From an uncultured Collinsella sp. (GTDB lineage: Bacteria > Actinomycetota > Coriobacteriia > Coriobacteriales > Coriobacteriaceae): 64,000 bases of DNA. Made by a program: the position numbers and the translations under genes. The DNA lies in contig UQPF01000001.1 of NCBI GenBank assembly GCA_900542905.1, forward strand, positions 224,148 through 288,147, given 5' to 3'. Below, piece after piece: positions 15,586 to 25,283 of this stretch (position 1 is the stretch's first letter; every line of letters begins with the position of its first letter). The notes under the pieces were generated by a model that saw only the letters and a list, made by a program, of their open reading frames with translations, did not search any database and was not told where the DNA came from.

Positions 15586-17439
15586 TTACATCTGCTCGGG
15601 GGCGGTCACGCCAACAAGCGTGAGCACCAGGGCGAGCGTCACGCGGACGGCGTCGCAGGCGGCCAGACGGGCGCGCGAGAGCTCGGGGTCGACGGGACGG
15701 CCCTCGCTCGGCAGAACCTGGCAGGCGGCGTAGAAGCTGTGGAAGTCACCGGCGAGCTCCTCGGCAAAGTGCGTCAGGCGGAACGGGGCGCGATCGCGAG
15801 CGCAGCTGGCGATGAGGTCGGTGAGCTCGTTGAGCTTACGCGAAAGGGCGAGCTCGGTCGGGTCGGTCAGCAGCGAGTAATCGACGTTCTCGCCAATAGC
15901 CTTCTCGGCGACGGCCTTCATGCCCATCTCGGCGGCCTGCTCGGCGGTAACGTCGGCGGCGCGGCGCAGGATGGAGCACACGCGAGCGTGAGCATACTGC
16001 ACGTAATAGACCGGGTTGGAGTTGTCGCGCTTCTTAACGGCCTCGATATCGAAGTCGACCATCTGGTTGGAGCTCTTGGAGATGAGCGTGTAGCGGGCGG
16101 CGTCAGAGCCGACCTCGTCGACGAGTTCCTGCAGGGTCACCATGGTGCCCTTGCGCTTGGACATACGGACGGGCTTGCCGTTGCGCAGCAGGTTGACGAG
16201 CTGGCCCAGCAGAACCTCAAACTTGCCGGGATAGCCAAGAGCGTCACAGACGCAGCGGACGCGCTCGATGTAGCCGTGGTGGTCGGCGCCCCAGATGTCG
16301 ATGACGTGGTCGACGCGCTGGAACTTATCCCAGTGATAGGCAACGTCGGAGGCGAAGTAGGTGTACTCGCCATCGGACTTGATCAGGACGCGGTCCTTGT
16401 CGTCGCCCAGGTCGGTGGAGCGGAACCACAGGGCACCGTCCTTGGTGTAGAGGTAGCCCATCTTGTCGAGCTTCTCAAAAGCGCGGTCGACGGCGGAGGT
16501 GCCGGCGGTCTCGCCCTCGGTGTCCTTCACGTACAGAGAGCGCTCGGAGAACCAACGATCAAAGTCGCAGTTGACGGCGTGGCAAAGGTCGCGCATGTTG
16601 TCGACCATCTTTACGTAGCCGCGCTCGCGGAAGCTCTCCATGCGCTCCTGCGGATCGGCGTTGACCCACTTATCGCCGTCGGTGCGCCAGAACTCGGCAG
16701 CCTCGTCGATGATGTAGTCGCCGCCGTAGGAGTCCTTGCCCAGAGTCTCGGCAAAGTTATCCTGATACGGATGGGTCTCGGGATGCTCGTCGCTCTCGTC
16801 GGCAACAAAGGCGTCGCGGTCGGCGATCAGAAGCTTGTGAGCCTCGTCAATATCCACGCCCTGCTTGGCGATGATGTCGGCAAGCTGCATATAGCGCGTG
16901 CTGATGGAGTTGCCGAAGGTGTTCATCTGAGAGCCGTGGTCGTTGATGTAGAACTCACGCTGGATGTCGTAACCGGCGTGGTCCATCACACGGCAAAGGG
17001 AGTCGCCCAGAGCGGCCCAGCGACCATGACCGATGTGCATGGGGCCGACGGGGTTGGCGGAGACGAACTCGACCTGGGTCTTCAGGCCGCCACCGACGTT
17101 GGACTTAGCGAAGTCCATACCCTTCTCGCGGGCCTCGCCAAAGATGGCGTTCTTGACGGCAACGGAGAGGTAGAAGTTGATGAAGCCAGGACCGGCGATC
17201 TCGACCTTCTCGATCGCGGGGTCCTCGGGCATATGGGCAACGACGGCCTCGGCGATCTTGCGCGGGGCGCAATGAGCCAGCTTGGCAGACTTCAGGGCCA
17301 TGGTGGAGGTCCACTCGCCATGAGAAGTATCAGCCGGTCGCTCGATAGCGCAATCGTCAAGTTCAAATGCGGAAAGGTCGCCGGCCTCCTGGGCCGCAGC
17401 AAGCGCAGCGCGTACCAGCTCTTCAATCTTCTCGGGCAT
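15586..17439 (-). CDS. argS: Arginyl-tRNA synthetase
   Basis: 617-residue class I synthetase that charges tRNA-Arg. N-terminal Add-1 domain (residues 1-110), then the HIGH motif as SANPVGPMHIGHGR, then the KMSKS-like MSKRKGTMVTL, and a C-terminal all-helical anticodon-binding domain ending in the family-typical terminal Met (APEQM). The ATG at 17439 follows a perfect AAGGAGG; 23 upstream in-frame residues lack similarity. Transcribed divergently from the CarD gene. Confidence 0.96.
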   Translation of the reverse strand: MPEKIEELVRAALAAAQEAGDLSAFELDDCAIERPADTSHGEWTSTMALKSAKLAHCAPRKIAEAVVAHMPEDPAIEKVEIAGPGFINFYLSVAVKNAIFGEAREKGMDFAKSNVGGGLKTQVEFVSANPVGPMHIGHGRWAALGDSLCRVMDHAGYDIQREFYINDHGSQMNTFGNSISTRYMQLADIIAKQGVDIDEAHKLLIADRDAFVADESDEHPETHPYQDNFAETLGKDSYGGDYIIDEAAEFWRTDGDKWVNADPQERMESFRERGYVKMVDNMRDLCHAVNCDFDRWFSERSLYVKDTEGETAGTSAVDRAFEKLDKMGYLYTKDGALWFRSTDLGDDKDRVLIKSDGEYTYFASDVAYHWDKFQRVDHVIDIWGADHHGYIERVRCVCDALGYPGKFEVLLGQLVNLLRNGKPVRMSKRKGTMVTLQELVDEVGSDAARYTLISKSSNQMVDFDIEAVKKRDNSNPVYYVQYAHARVCSILRRAADVTAEQAAEMGMKAVAEKAIGENVDYSLLTDPTELALSRKLNELTDLIASCARDRAPFRLTHFAEELAGDFHSFYAACQVLPSEGRPVDPELSRARLAACDAVRVTLALVLTLVGVTAPEQM

Positions 17440-17781
17440 AGATCCTCCTTGTGTTAAAGCCCCCGAGCTCTTGGTCACTCGTAGGGCAAAAGCCAGAGTT
17501 TGTAGCACTCTATCACAAGCGGTAGCTACTGTCGCAGGGTAAAGCTAATAGATATTGCATATGCACAAAAATGACTACCGCTCTTGCGCGGCTGTACAAA
17601 GTTGGCGGTTTGCCTGCAGTTTATACACGTTCTGGAAATGCATAAACGTATGGATAAGCTGTTCTATATATCGAATACTCTAACCTATCGGAGTTGTGTG
17701 CTTTTCCTGCATAAAGTAATGGTTTGTGCACGTCAGCGTGGTATTCTTAACATACACAAATTCGTATAAGTTGGAGGTAGC

Positions 17782-18267
17782 ATGTTCTCAATCGGTCAAC
17801 ACGTCATTCATCCGGGTCAGGGAGTCTGCACCGTCGTCGGTTTTAGGGACGACACGCCACAGCCCATGTTGCTGCTCGAGACCAAGCAGGGACATGCGCA
17901 GACGATTCTCATGTACCCCGTGGCGCAGGCCGACCGTCTGCATGCCGCTATCTCCCAGCAAGATGCCGAGCACCTGCTGAGCCACTACGATGAGCTGGAG
18001 TGCGACACCTTTACCGAGCGCAATAGCTCGCTCGAGGAGACGCACTTTAAGCAGCAGCTCAAGCTGGGCGCGCCCGAGACGGTTCGCGTGGCAAAAACCA
18101 TGATGCACCGTATTCGCCAGGCCGAGGAAGCAGATAAAAAGCCCAGCTCCTACTACATGCGCGTACTCAAGGAAGCCAAGCGCCGCTCCATCGAGGAGTT
18201 CGCCGTGGCCCTGGGCGTCACCGAAGAGGCCGCCGAAGCCCGCCTAGCCCAAGCCGCCCTCAACTAA
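17782..18267 (+). CDS. CarD/CdnL-family RNA polymerase-binding regulator
   Basis: 161 residues. The N-terminal RNAP-interacting Tudor-like domain is FSIGQHVIHPGQGVCTVVGF...MLLLETKQG, and the helical DNA-binding C-terminal domain contains SYYMRVLKEAKRRSIEEFAVALG. CarD/CdnL proteins stabilise open complexes, notably at rRNA promoters. GGAGGTAGC precedes the ATG. The 342-bp argS-carD divergent spacer contains promoters for both but no gene. Confidence 0.88.
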   Translation: MFSIGQHVIHPGQGVCTVVGFRDDTPQPMLLLETKQGHAQTILMYPVAQADRLHAAISQQDAEHLLSHYDELECDTFTERNSSLEETHFKQQLKLGAPETVRVAKTMMHRIRQAEEADKKPSSYYMRVLKEAKRRSIEEFAVALGVTEEAAEARLAQAALN

Positions 18268-18280
18268 CCCATCCGCACCA

Positions 18281-18321
18281 AAAACCACCACAAAGGGGAC
18301 AGGCACCTTTGTGGTGGTTTT
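18281..18321. repeat. Seven-copy palindrome, copy 1
   Basis: AAAACCACCACAAAGG, loop GGACAGGCA, CCTTTGTGGTGGTTTT. It lies between the CarD and HD-domain genes. The T-run ending on both strands could also make it a terminator. Confidence 0.92.
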
Positions 18322-18375
18322 CTTGTTCTAGTAGTATTCATTCTTATCGATACCCACGAGCACAAGGAGTCCCTT

Positions 18376-18975
18376 ATGGCAGAGCCGCTTACCGCCGGAA
18401 TCACCCGCGACCGCGCGTTCGAACTGCTCAACGAGCACAACAAGGACCCGTTCCACATCACCCATGGCGAGACGGTCGAGGGCACTATGCGCTACTTTGC
18501 GCGCGAGTTCGACCCCGAGAACGAGGAGTTTTGGGGCATCGTCGGCCTGCTGCACGACTTGGATTGGGAGGAGCATGAGGACGACCCCATGAACCACACC
18601 ATCTATGCCGCCGAGATTCTCGAGAGTGAGGGTGCGACTCCCGAGCTTATCCGTGCCATCCAGACGCACACGTCCGATTTCAACTCTTCGCTGCCCAAGC
18701 CCGAGCTGCAGATGGAAAAGATCCTGTTTGCCTGCGATGAGCTCACCGGCCTGATCGGCGCCGCCGTCATCATGCGCCCGAGCAAGAGCGTCATGGACTT
18801 TACGACCAAGTCGCTCAAGAAGAAGTTCAAGGACAAGCGCTTTGCCGCCGGCTGCTCGCGCGATGTAATTTCACAGGGCGCCGAGATGCTGGGCTGGGAG
18901 CTTCCTGAGCTCTTCGATCGCACCATCGCAGCCATGCAGTCCTTCGCCCCCGACCGCGACACCTTCCAAGCCTAA
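18376..18975 (+). CDS. HD-domain metal-dependent phosphohydrolase
   Basis: 199 residues. HD signature: H in PFHITHGETVEGTMRYFAREF, the HD pair in GLLHDLDWEEHED, and a downstream H in IQTHTSDFNS. Small HD hydrolases of this form act on nucleotides or phosphate esters; the substrate is unknown. CACAAGGAGTCCCTT precedes the ATG. The gene is bracketed by two copies of the seven-copy palindrome (18281-18321 and 18991-19031). Confidence 0.8.
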   Translation: MAEPLTAGITRDRAFELLNEHNKDPFHITHGETVEGTMRYFAREFDPENEEFWGIVGLLHDLDWEEHEDDPMNHTIYAAEILESEGATPELIRAIQTHTSDFNSSLPKPELQMEKILFACDELTGLIGAAVIMRPSKSVMDFTTKSLKKKFKDKRFAAGCSRDVISQGAEMLGWELPELFDRTIAAMQSFAPDRDTFQA

Positions 18976-18990
18976 CCGCTCGCGCCACCT

Positions 18991-19031
18991 AAAACCACCA
19001 CAAAGGGGACAGGCACCTTTGTGGTGGTTTT
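18991..19031. repeat. Seven-copy palindrome, copy 2
   Basis: Same arms and loop as copy 1. It sits between the convergent HD-protein and proA genes, where it can serve as a bidirectional terminator. Confidence 0.92.
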
Positions 19032-19045
19032 CGTTTACGAGAAGT

Positions 19046-20332
19046 TTAGGGGCGGACCTGGCCGGTGCCGCGGAGCTTATATTTGTAGGTGGTGAGGGCC
19101 TCGGCGGCAAAGGGGCCGCGGGCGTGGAGCTTTTGGGTCGAGATGCCGATCTCGGCACCCAGCCCAAACTCGCCGCCGTCGGTGAAGCGCGTGCTGGCGT
19201 TGGCGTACACGGCCGAAGCATCGACCGCATCCAGGAAGCGCTCGCAGGCATCCTCGTCCTCGGCGATGATGGCCTCGGAATGCATGGTGCCGTAGCGGTT
19301 GATGTGCGCGATGGCCTCGTCCTCGTTCGCCACGACCTTCACGCTCATCTCGAGCGCCAGATACTCACGGCCCCAGTCCTCCTCAGTCGCGGCAACAAAG
19401 TCATCGCCCTCAGCAAGACCGGCATCGGCGCATGCGGCGCACGTGGCCTCGTCACCGTGAATCAGCACACCGTGATCGTGCAGCACGGCCACGACCGCAG
19501 GCAAAAACGAATCTGCCACGGCACGGTCGACCAGCAGCGACTCGGCGGCATTGCACACGCCCACGCGCTGGGTCTTGGCATTGACGATAATGTTGAGCGC
19601 TTTATCGAAGTCGGCGGATTCATGCACGTAGATGTGGCAGTTGCCTGTACCCGTCTCGATCACCGGTACGAGCGACTCGCGCACGCAGCGCTGGATCAGG
19701 CCCGCGCCGCCGCGCGGAATGAGCACATCGACAACACCGCGGAGCTTCATGAGCTCGCCGGTGGCCGCGCGGTCGGTAGACTCGATCATCGAGACGGCCT
19801 CGCGCGGGAAGCCTTGCGCCTCCAGAGCATCGGCCAGCAGTTCGGCAATCATGGCGCACGAGTGATAGGCCAGCGAACCGCCGCGCAGGATGCAGGCGTT
19901 ACCGGTGCGGATGCAGATGCCCGCTGCATCGGCCGTCACGTTGGGGCGTGCCTCGTAGACCATGGCAACCAGACCTAGCGGCACACTCACGCGGGTCAGG
20001 TCCACGCCGCTCGCAAGCACGCGATGGTCAAGCACGCGGCCGACAGGATCGGGCAGCTCAGCGAGCTTCTCCAGGCCGGCGGCCATGCCCTCGACGCGCT
20101 CGGGCGTCAGGAGCAGACGGTCGAGAAGCCCTGCCGAAGTGCCCCCATCGCGCGCGGCAGACATATCGAGCTCATTGGCGGCAACGATGGAATCAACGCC
20201 GTCGCGCAGCGCCGCGGCCATGGCACGCACGGCCTCCTGGCGCTGGGCATCGCTCGCCGTGGCGAGCGCGCCCGAAGCAGCCTTGGCCTCAACGGCAAGA
20301 TCGTGAACGTACGTGGCTATATCGACCGACAT
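19046..20332 (-). CDS. proA: Gamma-glutamyl phosphate reductase
   Basis: 428 residues. Second step of proline synthesis: reduces glutamyl 5-phosphate to glutamate semialdehyde with NADPH. Aldehyde dehydrogenase fold with catalytic cysteine C260 in QRVGVCNAAESLL, plus VPLGLVAMVYEARPNVT and the C-terminal FTDGGEFGLGAEIGISTQKLHARGP. Normally proA follows proB directly; here an opposite-strand peptidase gene separates the two. Confidence 0.96.
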   Translation of the reverse strand: MSVDIATYVHDLAVEAKAASGALATASDAQRQEAVRAMAAALRDGVDSIVAANELDMSAARDGGTSAGLLDRLLLTPERVEGMAAGLEKLAELPDPVGRVLDHRVLASGVDLTRVSVPLGLVAMVYEARPNVTADAAGICIRTGNACILRGGSLAYHSCAMIAELLADALEAQGFPREAVSMIESTDRAATGELMKLRGVVDVLIPRGGAGLIQRCVRESLVPVIETGTGNCHIYVHESADFDKALNIIVNAKTQRVGVCNAAESLLVDRAVADSFLPAVVAVLHDHGVLIHGDEATCAACADAGLAEGDDFVAATEEDWGREYLALEMSVKVVANEDEAIAHINRYGTMHSEAIIAEDEDACERFLDAVDASAVYANASTRFTDGGEFGLGAEIGISTQKLHARGPFAAEALTTYKYKLRGTGQVRP

Positions 20333-20445
20333 GGACGGCCCCTTCTCTTAGATGTTTGCCAACCATGGTAGCCGATTTGCACGCATCCTCGCAGACGGCG
20401 GTAGAATTGGTCAACCCGAAACACCGCAACGAATGGAAGCATCAC

Positions 20446-21864
20446 ATGGCCCTCATCACTTCGTACCACGTCCCCGGTCTCTATGTCGAGGACCACAGCA
20501 TCGACGTCCCCCTCGACTGGCGCGGCCTGGAGCCCATGCTTTTGGCCGTCGGCAGCACCATGCGCCGCGGCGCCATGCCGGTGCCCATCGCCGGTGCGCC
20601 CGAGAGCATCAAGCTCTTCTACCGCGTGATTTGCGCGCCCGACCGCATTAACGACGACTTGCCGCTCCTCCTCTTTTTGCAGGGCGGCCCCGGCGGCGAA
20701 AGCCCGCGTCCGCTGTCGCCCACAAGCGATGGCTGGATCGAGGAGGCCGTCAAGCATTTCCGCGTCGTGCTGCCCGACCAGCGCGGTACCGGGCGCAGCA
20801 GCTGCGTAGACGGGCGTACGATCGCGGCTCTGGGCGATCGCGCCGAGGCAGCAGGAGCCGATGCGGCCCGCTCGCAGGCAGACTTCCTCAAACGCCACCT
20901 CGCCAGCTCCATCGTGCGCGATTTTGAGTACCTGCGCCTGGTGGGCTTTGGCGGCAAGCCCTGGGTCACACTGGGGCAGAGCTACGGCGGCTTTTTGACA
21001 TTGAGCTATCTGTCGCTCTTCCCCGAGGGCGTGGCGGCAAGCTTTACCTGCGGCGGTATTCCACACGTGCCGGCGAGCGCCAGCGAGGTCTACGCGCACA
21101 CGTTCCCGCGCATGGCAGTCAAAACGCAGCAGTACTACGACCGCTACCCCGCCGACGTCGAGCGCGTGGCGGCGCTGGCCGATGCGATCGAGGAGCAAAA
21201 GCCCGTGCTACCCGACGGCTCGCCGATGACGGTCGAGCGCCTGCAGCTCATGGGCAGCGACTTTGGCATGAAGCCGAGCTTCGAGCGCATGCACTGGATT
21301 ATCGACCATGCTTTTGTTGACGGAGACGGCACGCTGAGCTGCGGTTCCTCGGTATCCGACAGCTTTTTGATGCGCGCCTTCGAGCGCACCAACACGCGCA
21401 CAAACCCGCTGTACTGGACGCTGCAGGAGTTCATCTACGCCGACGGCGACACCATGCCCATTCGCTGGGCCGCGGCAGAGGAGAAGGCCCATCGCGCCGA
21501 GTTCGACAAGCTCGCGCGCCCGCTCATGTTTACCGGTGAGGCTATGTTCCCGTGGATGTTTGAGCAGATGCCCGAGCTCAAGCCCTTCAAGCCCGCCATG
21601 GATCTGCTGATGGAAGACACCAGCTGGGACAAGATCTACGACCCGCAGCGCCTGGCCTGCAACGAAGTACCACTCCAGGCTGCGGTGTACTTCGACGACA
21701 TGTACGTCGATTCGGGCCTGCAGCTCGACACGCTAAGCCGCATTGGCAACTCACATGCCTGGGTGACGAACGAGTTTGAGCACGATGGCCTTCACGGCAG
21801 CATGGTGTTCAAGCACCTCTTCGACGAAGCCCTCAACCGCGGAGACCTGCGTCAGATCTTCTAG
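20446..21864 (+). CDS. Alpha/beta hydrolase, proline iminopeptidase-like (S33)
   Basis: 472 residues. Oxyanion region LLLFLQGGPGGESPRP, GTGRSS, and the nucleophile elbow GQSYGGF fit S33 prolyl aminopeptidases, which release N-terminal proline from peptides. The C-terminal GNSHAWVTNEFEHDGLHGS provides a candidate catalytic His. No signal peptide is seen. GGAAG precedes the ATG at 20446. It lies between proA and proB on the other strand; a proline-releasing role next to proline synthesis would be apt but is inference. Confidence 0.83.
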   Translation: MALITSYHVPGLYVEDHSIDVPLDWRGLEPMLLAVGSTMRRGAMPVPIAGAPESIKLFYRVICAPDRINDDLPLLLFLQGGPGGESPRPLSPTSDGWIEEAVKHFRVVLPDQRGTGRSSCVDGRTIAALGDRAEAAGADAARSQADFLKRHLASSIVRDFEYLRLVGFGGKPWVTLGQSYGGFLTLSYLSLFPEGVAASFTCGGIPHVPASASEVYAHTFPRMAVKTQQYYDRYPADVERVAALADAIEEQKPVLPDGSPMTVERLQLMGSDFGMKPSFERMHWIIDHAFVDGDGTLSCGSSVSDSFLMRAFERTNTRTNPLYWTLQEFIYADGDTMPIRWAAAEEKAHRAEFDKLARPLMFTGEAMFPWMFEQMPELKPFKPAMDLLMEDTSWDKIYDPQRLACNEVPLQAAVYFDDMYVDSGLQLDTLSRIGNSHAWVTNEFEHDGLHGSMVFKHLFDEALNRGDLRQIF

Positions 21865-21866
21865 CA

Positions 21867-21920
21867 AAGGAGTGTCCCCACCTGCCGGCACAAAGGGAAC
21901 GTCCCCAAGTGCCGGCACGA
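21867..21920. repeat. GGGGACG-class intergenic repeat, copy b
   Basis: AAGGAGTGTCCCC, CTGCCGGCAC, GGGAACGTCCCC, AGTGCCGGCAC: two GCCGGCAC palindromes and two GTCCCC motifs in the gap between the S33 gene and proB. Related to 34566-34645 and 56875-56912. Confidence 0.65.
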
Positions 21921-21963
21921 GAAAGACAGCGCTGTGGGAAACGATCCGCAGCGTTGTCTTTCT

Positions 21964-23091
21964 TTATGCAAATACGATCAAGTTATCCCTGTGTATCGCC
22001 GGCTTCTCGGCCAGGTTAGCGAGCAGGCGGTTGCTGGCGATCTGGTCCTGGCGGCGGCCGGCAGCAAGCTCCAGCACGTCCGAATCGGCCTCGGCAATAC
22101 CGCGGGCGACGACCATACCGCTCGGGTCGCACACATCGAGCACGTCGCCCTCGGCAAACTGGCCATCGACCTCGCGAATACCCACCGCAAGCAGGGAAGA
22201 GCCACGGCTGACCAGCGCCTTCGCAGCACCATCATCAACCGTCACCGACCCATGTGCCTTGTCGCCCAGCGCGATCCACAGCTTGCGGGGCGCGATGTCC
22301 AGACGCTCCGCCGGCGGATCGAACAGCGTGCCCACGCTCTCGCCGCGGGCGAGGCGCACGAGCGCATCGGGCTCCTCGCCCGAGCAAATCACGCTCTGAA
22401 TGCCCGCCGTCATCAGGATGCGGCTCGCGCGGATCTTGGTAATCATGCCGCCCGTGCCCACCGATGTGGAAGAATCGCCCGCCGAGGCGATAATCTTGGC
22501 ATCGATCTTATGCACGACAGGAACAAACTCGGCCGTGGGGTCCTCATGCGGATTGGCAGTATAGAGACCATCGATGTCCGAGAGCGTCACGCACAGATCG
22601 GCAGATACCAGGCAGCTCACGAGCGCCGCCAGTGTGTCGTTGTCGCCAAACTTGATCTCGTCGACGGTAACGGTGTCGTTCTCGTTGACGACCGGCACCA
22701 CGCCCAGCTCCACCAGACGCAGCAGGGCGTCGCGCGCGTGCAGGTAGGACGTGCGACGCGCCGTGTCGTGACGCGTGAGCAGCACGAGCGAGGTGAGCAG
22801 GTCGCGCGCATGGAACTCCTCGTCGTAGGCCGACGAGATGATGCACTGACCAGCCGAGGCGCAGGCCTGCAGGCTCGGAAGGTCGCCGACCGGCTTGCGG
22901 TCGAAGCCCAACACGGGATAGCCACAGGCAATAGCGCCCGAGCTCACCACGACCAGACGCCAGCCGAGCTTGCGCAGCGCTGCGGCTTGATCGGCAAGTC
23001 CGCCGATAAAGGCGCGGTTGACCTTGCCATCGGCGCCCACCACCGTGGACGAACCGATCTTTACCACCATCGTTTTATAAGAAGTCGTCAT
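21964..23091 (-). CDS. proB: Glutamate 5-kinase
   Basis: 375 residues. First step of proline synthesis: phosphorylates glutamate with ATP. Amino-acid kinase domain (VVKIGSSTVVGADGKVN, VVVSSGAIACG, VVNENDTVTVDEIKFGDND, GTGGMITKIRASRI) plus a C-terminal PUA domain (about residues 275-360). Feedback inhibition by proline is a family trait. proA is about 1.6 kb downstream on the same strand, separated by the S33 gene on the other strand. pncB lies 80 bp upstream. Confidence 0.95.
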   Translation of the reverse strand: MTTSYKTMVVKIGSSTVVGADGKVNRAFIGGLADQAAALRKLGWRLVVVSSGAIACGYPVLGFDRKPVGDLPSLQACASAGQCIISSAYDEEFHARDLLTSLVLLTRHDTARRTSYLHARDALLRLVELGVVPVVNENDTVTVDEIKFGDNDTLAALVSCLVSADLCVTLSDIDGLYTANPHEDPTAEFVPVVHKIDAKIIASAGDSSTSVGTGGMITKIRASRILMTAGIQSVICSGEEPDALVRLARGESVGTLFDPPAERLDIAPRKLWIALGDKAHGSVTVDDGAAKALVSRGSSLLAVGIREVDGQFAEGDVLDVCDPSGMVVARGIAEADSDVLELAAGRRQDQIASNRLLANLAEKPAIHRDNLIVFA

Positions 23092-23170
23092 ACGTCAAAC
23101 CAATCAACTGTTCAGCGAACGGCCGAGCTGGCGGCCAAGGGAGCGTGACTCGCCCCTACCGCCCAAGGAA

Positions 23171-24676
23171 TCATTTTGCCCAGGGGAAAGCCGAGGCCGC
23201 GGCCATGTTCTTGCGCACGAGCTCGTCGCGCACCTGGGCCAGGCCCTGTTCCATACCCACCACGTAGGTCTGCGGATACAGGAAGCGCTTGAAAGCCGCA
23301 TCCAGATGATCGAGCGCCCAAGCACAGCGCTCGCGCGCGTCCTTGATGCTCTCACGCGGAACCACCGCACTGCCATCGCGCACGATCGGCACCAGCAGCT
23401 CGCGATACTCAAGCTCCGACACATCGGTCACCAGGGCGGCATCGTTCACGGCCACGAGGGTATTGCCGCGCGCGGCGCCCTCCCCCGCCAGATGGTCCTC
23501 GTCATAGATCATGTCGCAGACCGGTCCACCAAAGCCGTCGTAATAGCGGCGCACACGCTGCACGCCCGGGATCGTGCGCTTGTAGGGCTGCTCGGAGAGC
23601 TTGACCACCGGCGTCCACGGGTCGGCCTCGCTCGCACGGCGGGCGGAAAGCTTGTACACGCCGCCCAGCGCCGGTTGGTCGTAGCAGGTCGCGAGCTTGG
23701 TGCCCACGCCAAAGCTATCGATGGGCGCGCCCTGGTCGAGCAGCGACTGAATCGTGTACTCGTCAAGATCGTTGGAAACCGAGATCCCCACATAGGGCAG
23801 GCCCTCGGCATCAAAACGGCCGCGAACATACTTGGAGAGCTTGGCGAGGTCGCCGGAGTCGATGCGAATGGCCGACAGGCGCTCGCCCACCGCTTCCATC
23901 TCCTTGGCAACCGTAATGGCATGTTCACAGCCCTCGCGCACATCGTAGGTGTCGATAAGCAGCGTACAGTTCTTGGGGCTCGATTTGGCAAAGGCACGGA
24001 AGGCCTCGAGCTCAGAATCAAAGCTCATCACCCAGCTGTGCGCATGCGTGCCAAAGACGGGAATACCGTAGCGGCGGCCGGCGAGCACATTGGACGTAGA
24101 GGAGCAGCCGGCAACGTAGCTCGCGCGCGCAACGGCCAGGCCGCCATCGGGACCCTGGGCTCGGCGCAGGCCAAACTCCGCCACGGGGCGACCGTCGGCG
24201 GCGAGCACCACGCGCGCCGTCTTGGTGGCGACAAGCGTCTGGAACCCGACGATGTTGAGCAGCGCCGTCTCGAGCAGCTGGCACTCCAGCGCGGGGCCGG
24301 TGACGCGCACCATGGGCTCACGCGGAAAGACGAGCTCGCCCTCGGGCACGGCGTCGATGTTTACATGCGCGCGAAAATCGCGCAGGTAGTCGAGGAATCC
24401 GGGCTTGAACATCGCACCGCCGGCCGGGGCCTCAAGCGATGCGAGGTAGTCGATATCCTCGGGCGTAAAGCGCAGGTTCTCGACCAGCTCGGGCAGCTCG
24501 GCGGTGCCGCACATGACGGCATAGGCGCTGCCAAAGGGATGGTCGCGGTAAAACGCGGTAAAACAACCCTGCTCATTGGCCTTGCCGCTCTCCCACAGGC
24601 CCTGGGCCATAGTGAGCTCGTACAGATCGGTGAGCATTGCGATGTCGGTGGGATGAGAGATATCGGTCAAAGCCAT
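23171..24676 (-). CDS. pncB: Nicotinate phosphoribosyltransferase
   Basis: 501 residues. Makes nicotinate mononucleotide from nicotinate and PRPP in NAD salvage. Motifs: MLTDLYELTMAQGLWESGKA at the N-terminus, FGLRRAQGPDGGLAVARASYVAG, GTHAHSWVMSF with the phosphorylated-His region, IRIDSGDLAKLSKYVR and SFGVGTKL. The ATG at 24676 follows AAAGGTCG. It may share a transcript with the upstream coiled-coil protein gene (85 bp) and downstream proB (80 bp). Confidence 0.94.
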   Translation of the reverse strand: MALTDISHPTDIAMLTDLYELTMAQGLWESGKANEQGCFTAFYRDHPFGSAYAVMCGTAELPELVENLRFTPEDIDYLASLEAPAGGAMFKPGFLDYLRDFRAHVNIDAVPEGELVFPREPMVRVTGPALECQLLETALLNIVGFQTLVATKTARVVLAADGRPVAEFGLRRAQGPDGGLAVARASYVAGCSSTSNVLAGRRYGIPVFGTHAHSWVMSFDSELEAFRAFAKSSPKNCTLLIDTYDVREGCEHAITVAKEMEAVGERLSAIRIDSGDLAKLSKYVRGRFDAEGLPYVGISVSNDLDEYTIQSLLDQGAPIDSFGVGTKLATCYDQPALGGVYKLSARRASEADPWTPVVKLSEQPYKRTIPGVQRVRRYYDGFGGPVCDMIYDEDHLAGEGAARGNTLVAVNDAALVTDVSELEYRELLVPIVRDGSAVVPRESIKDARERCAWALDHLDAAFKRFLYPQTYVVGMEQGLAQVRDELVRKNMAAASAFPWAK

Positions 24677-24760
24677 GAGGCGACCTTTCGGATGTGTGGT
24701 GCAGAATTTGAGGGTTGGACGAGAGCAGAGCATGCGGACATGACGCCCGATGCAAATCGG

Positions 24761-25219
24761 TTAGAGCAGGCCCATGCTGGTCAGGATCGTGTAGCCCATA
24801 AAGATGACAAACGCGATGAGGGCAAGGACAATGATGATTTTTTGAGCCGGCGCCATGCCAGGGATCTCGTTCTCGCCCGTAGGTTCCTTGGAGGTAACCA
24901 TGCGCTGGGCAAAGGTCATCTCGTCACGGCTCGGCTTGGGCTCGACGGACTTAAGACGAGCGGCCTTTTTAGGCTGAGGTTTGGGCGCGGCAGGTGCAGG
25001 CTTCGCAGCAGCGGGCTTGGGTGCGGGCGCGGGCTTGCGCTCGGATGCGGCGTTCGAGGCGACCTCCTCGGCCTTCGCACGCTCGGCGCGCAGGGCAGCC
25101 AGCTCCTCACGCTCGCGACGGGCCTCTTCCCGAGCCTCGCGGCGGGCCTTCTCAGCGCGGAGCTCTTCCAACTCAGCGCGCTCCTCGTCGGACAATGGTT
25201 GGGACTCAAGCTCTGCCAT
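24761..25219 (-). CDS. Small tail-anchored coiled-coil protein, unknown function
   Basis: 152 residues, not recognised. Residues about 8-50 are a highly charged Glu/Arg coiled coil (SDEERAELEELRAEKARREA). Residues 60-95 are Ala/Pro/Lys-rich linker. One C-terminal membrane helix follows (KIIIVLALIAFVIFMGYTIL). The layout is that of a tail-anchored cytoplasmic protein. Start MAELESQPLS at 25219; an in-frame start 36 bp upstream is weaker. Confidence 0.75.
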   Translation of the reverse strand: MAELESQPLSDEERAELEELRAEKARREAREEARREREELAALRAERAKAEEVASNAASERKPAPAPKPAAAKPAPAAPKPQPKKAARLKSVEPKPSRDEMTFAQRMVTSKEPTGENEIPGMAPAQKIIIVLALIAFVIFMGYTILTSMGLL

Positions 25220-25237
25220 GGTATAGCCCTTTCTTTT

Positions 25238-25270
25238 AAAAAAAGCCGCCGACACAATGTCAGCGGCTTA
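25238..25270 (-). terminator. Terminator of tRNA-Ala
   Basis: On the minus strand, AAGCCGCTGACA / TGTCGGCGGCTT with a short loop is followed by TTTTTAAAAG just after the tRNA. Confidence 0.88.
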
Positions 25271-25283
25271 TCAAATCCAAGGG

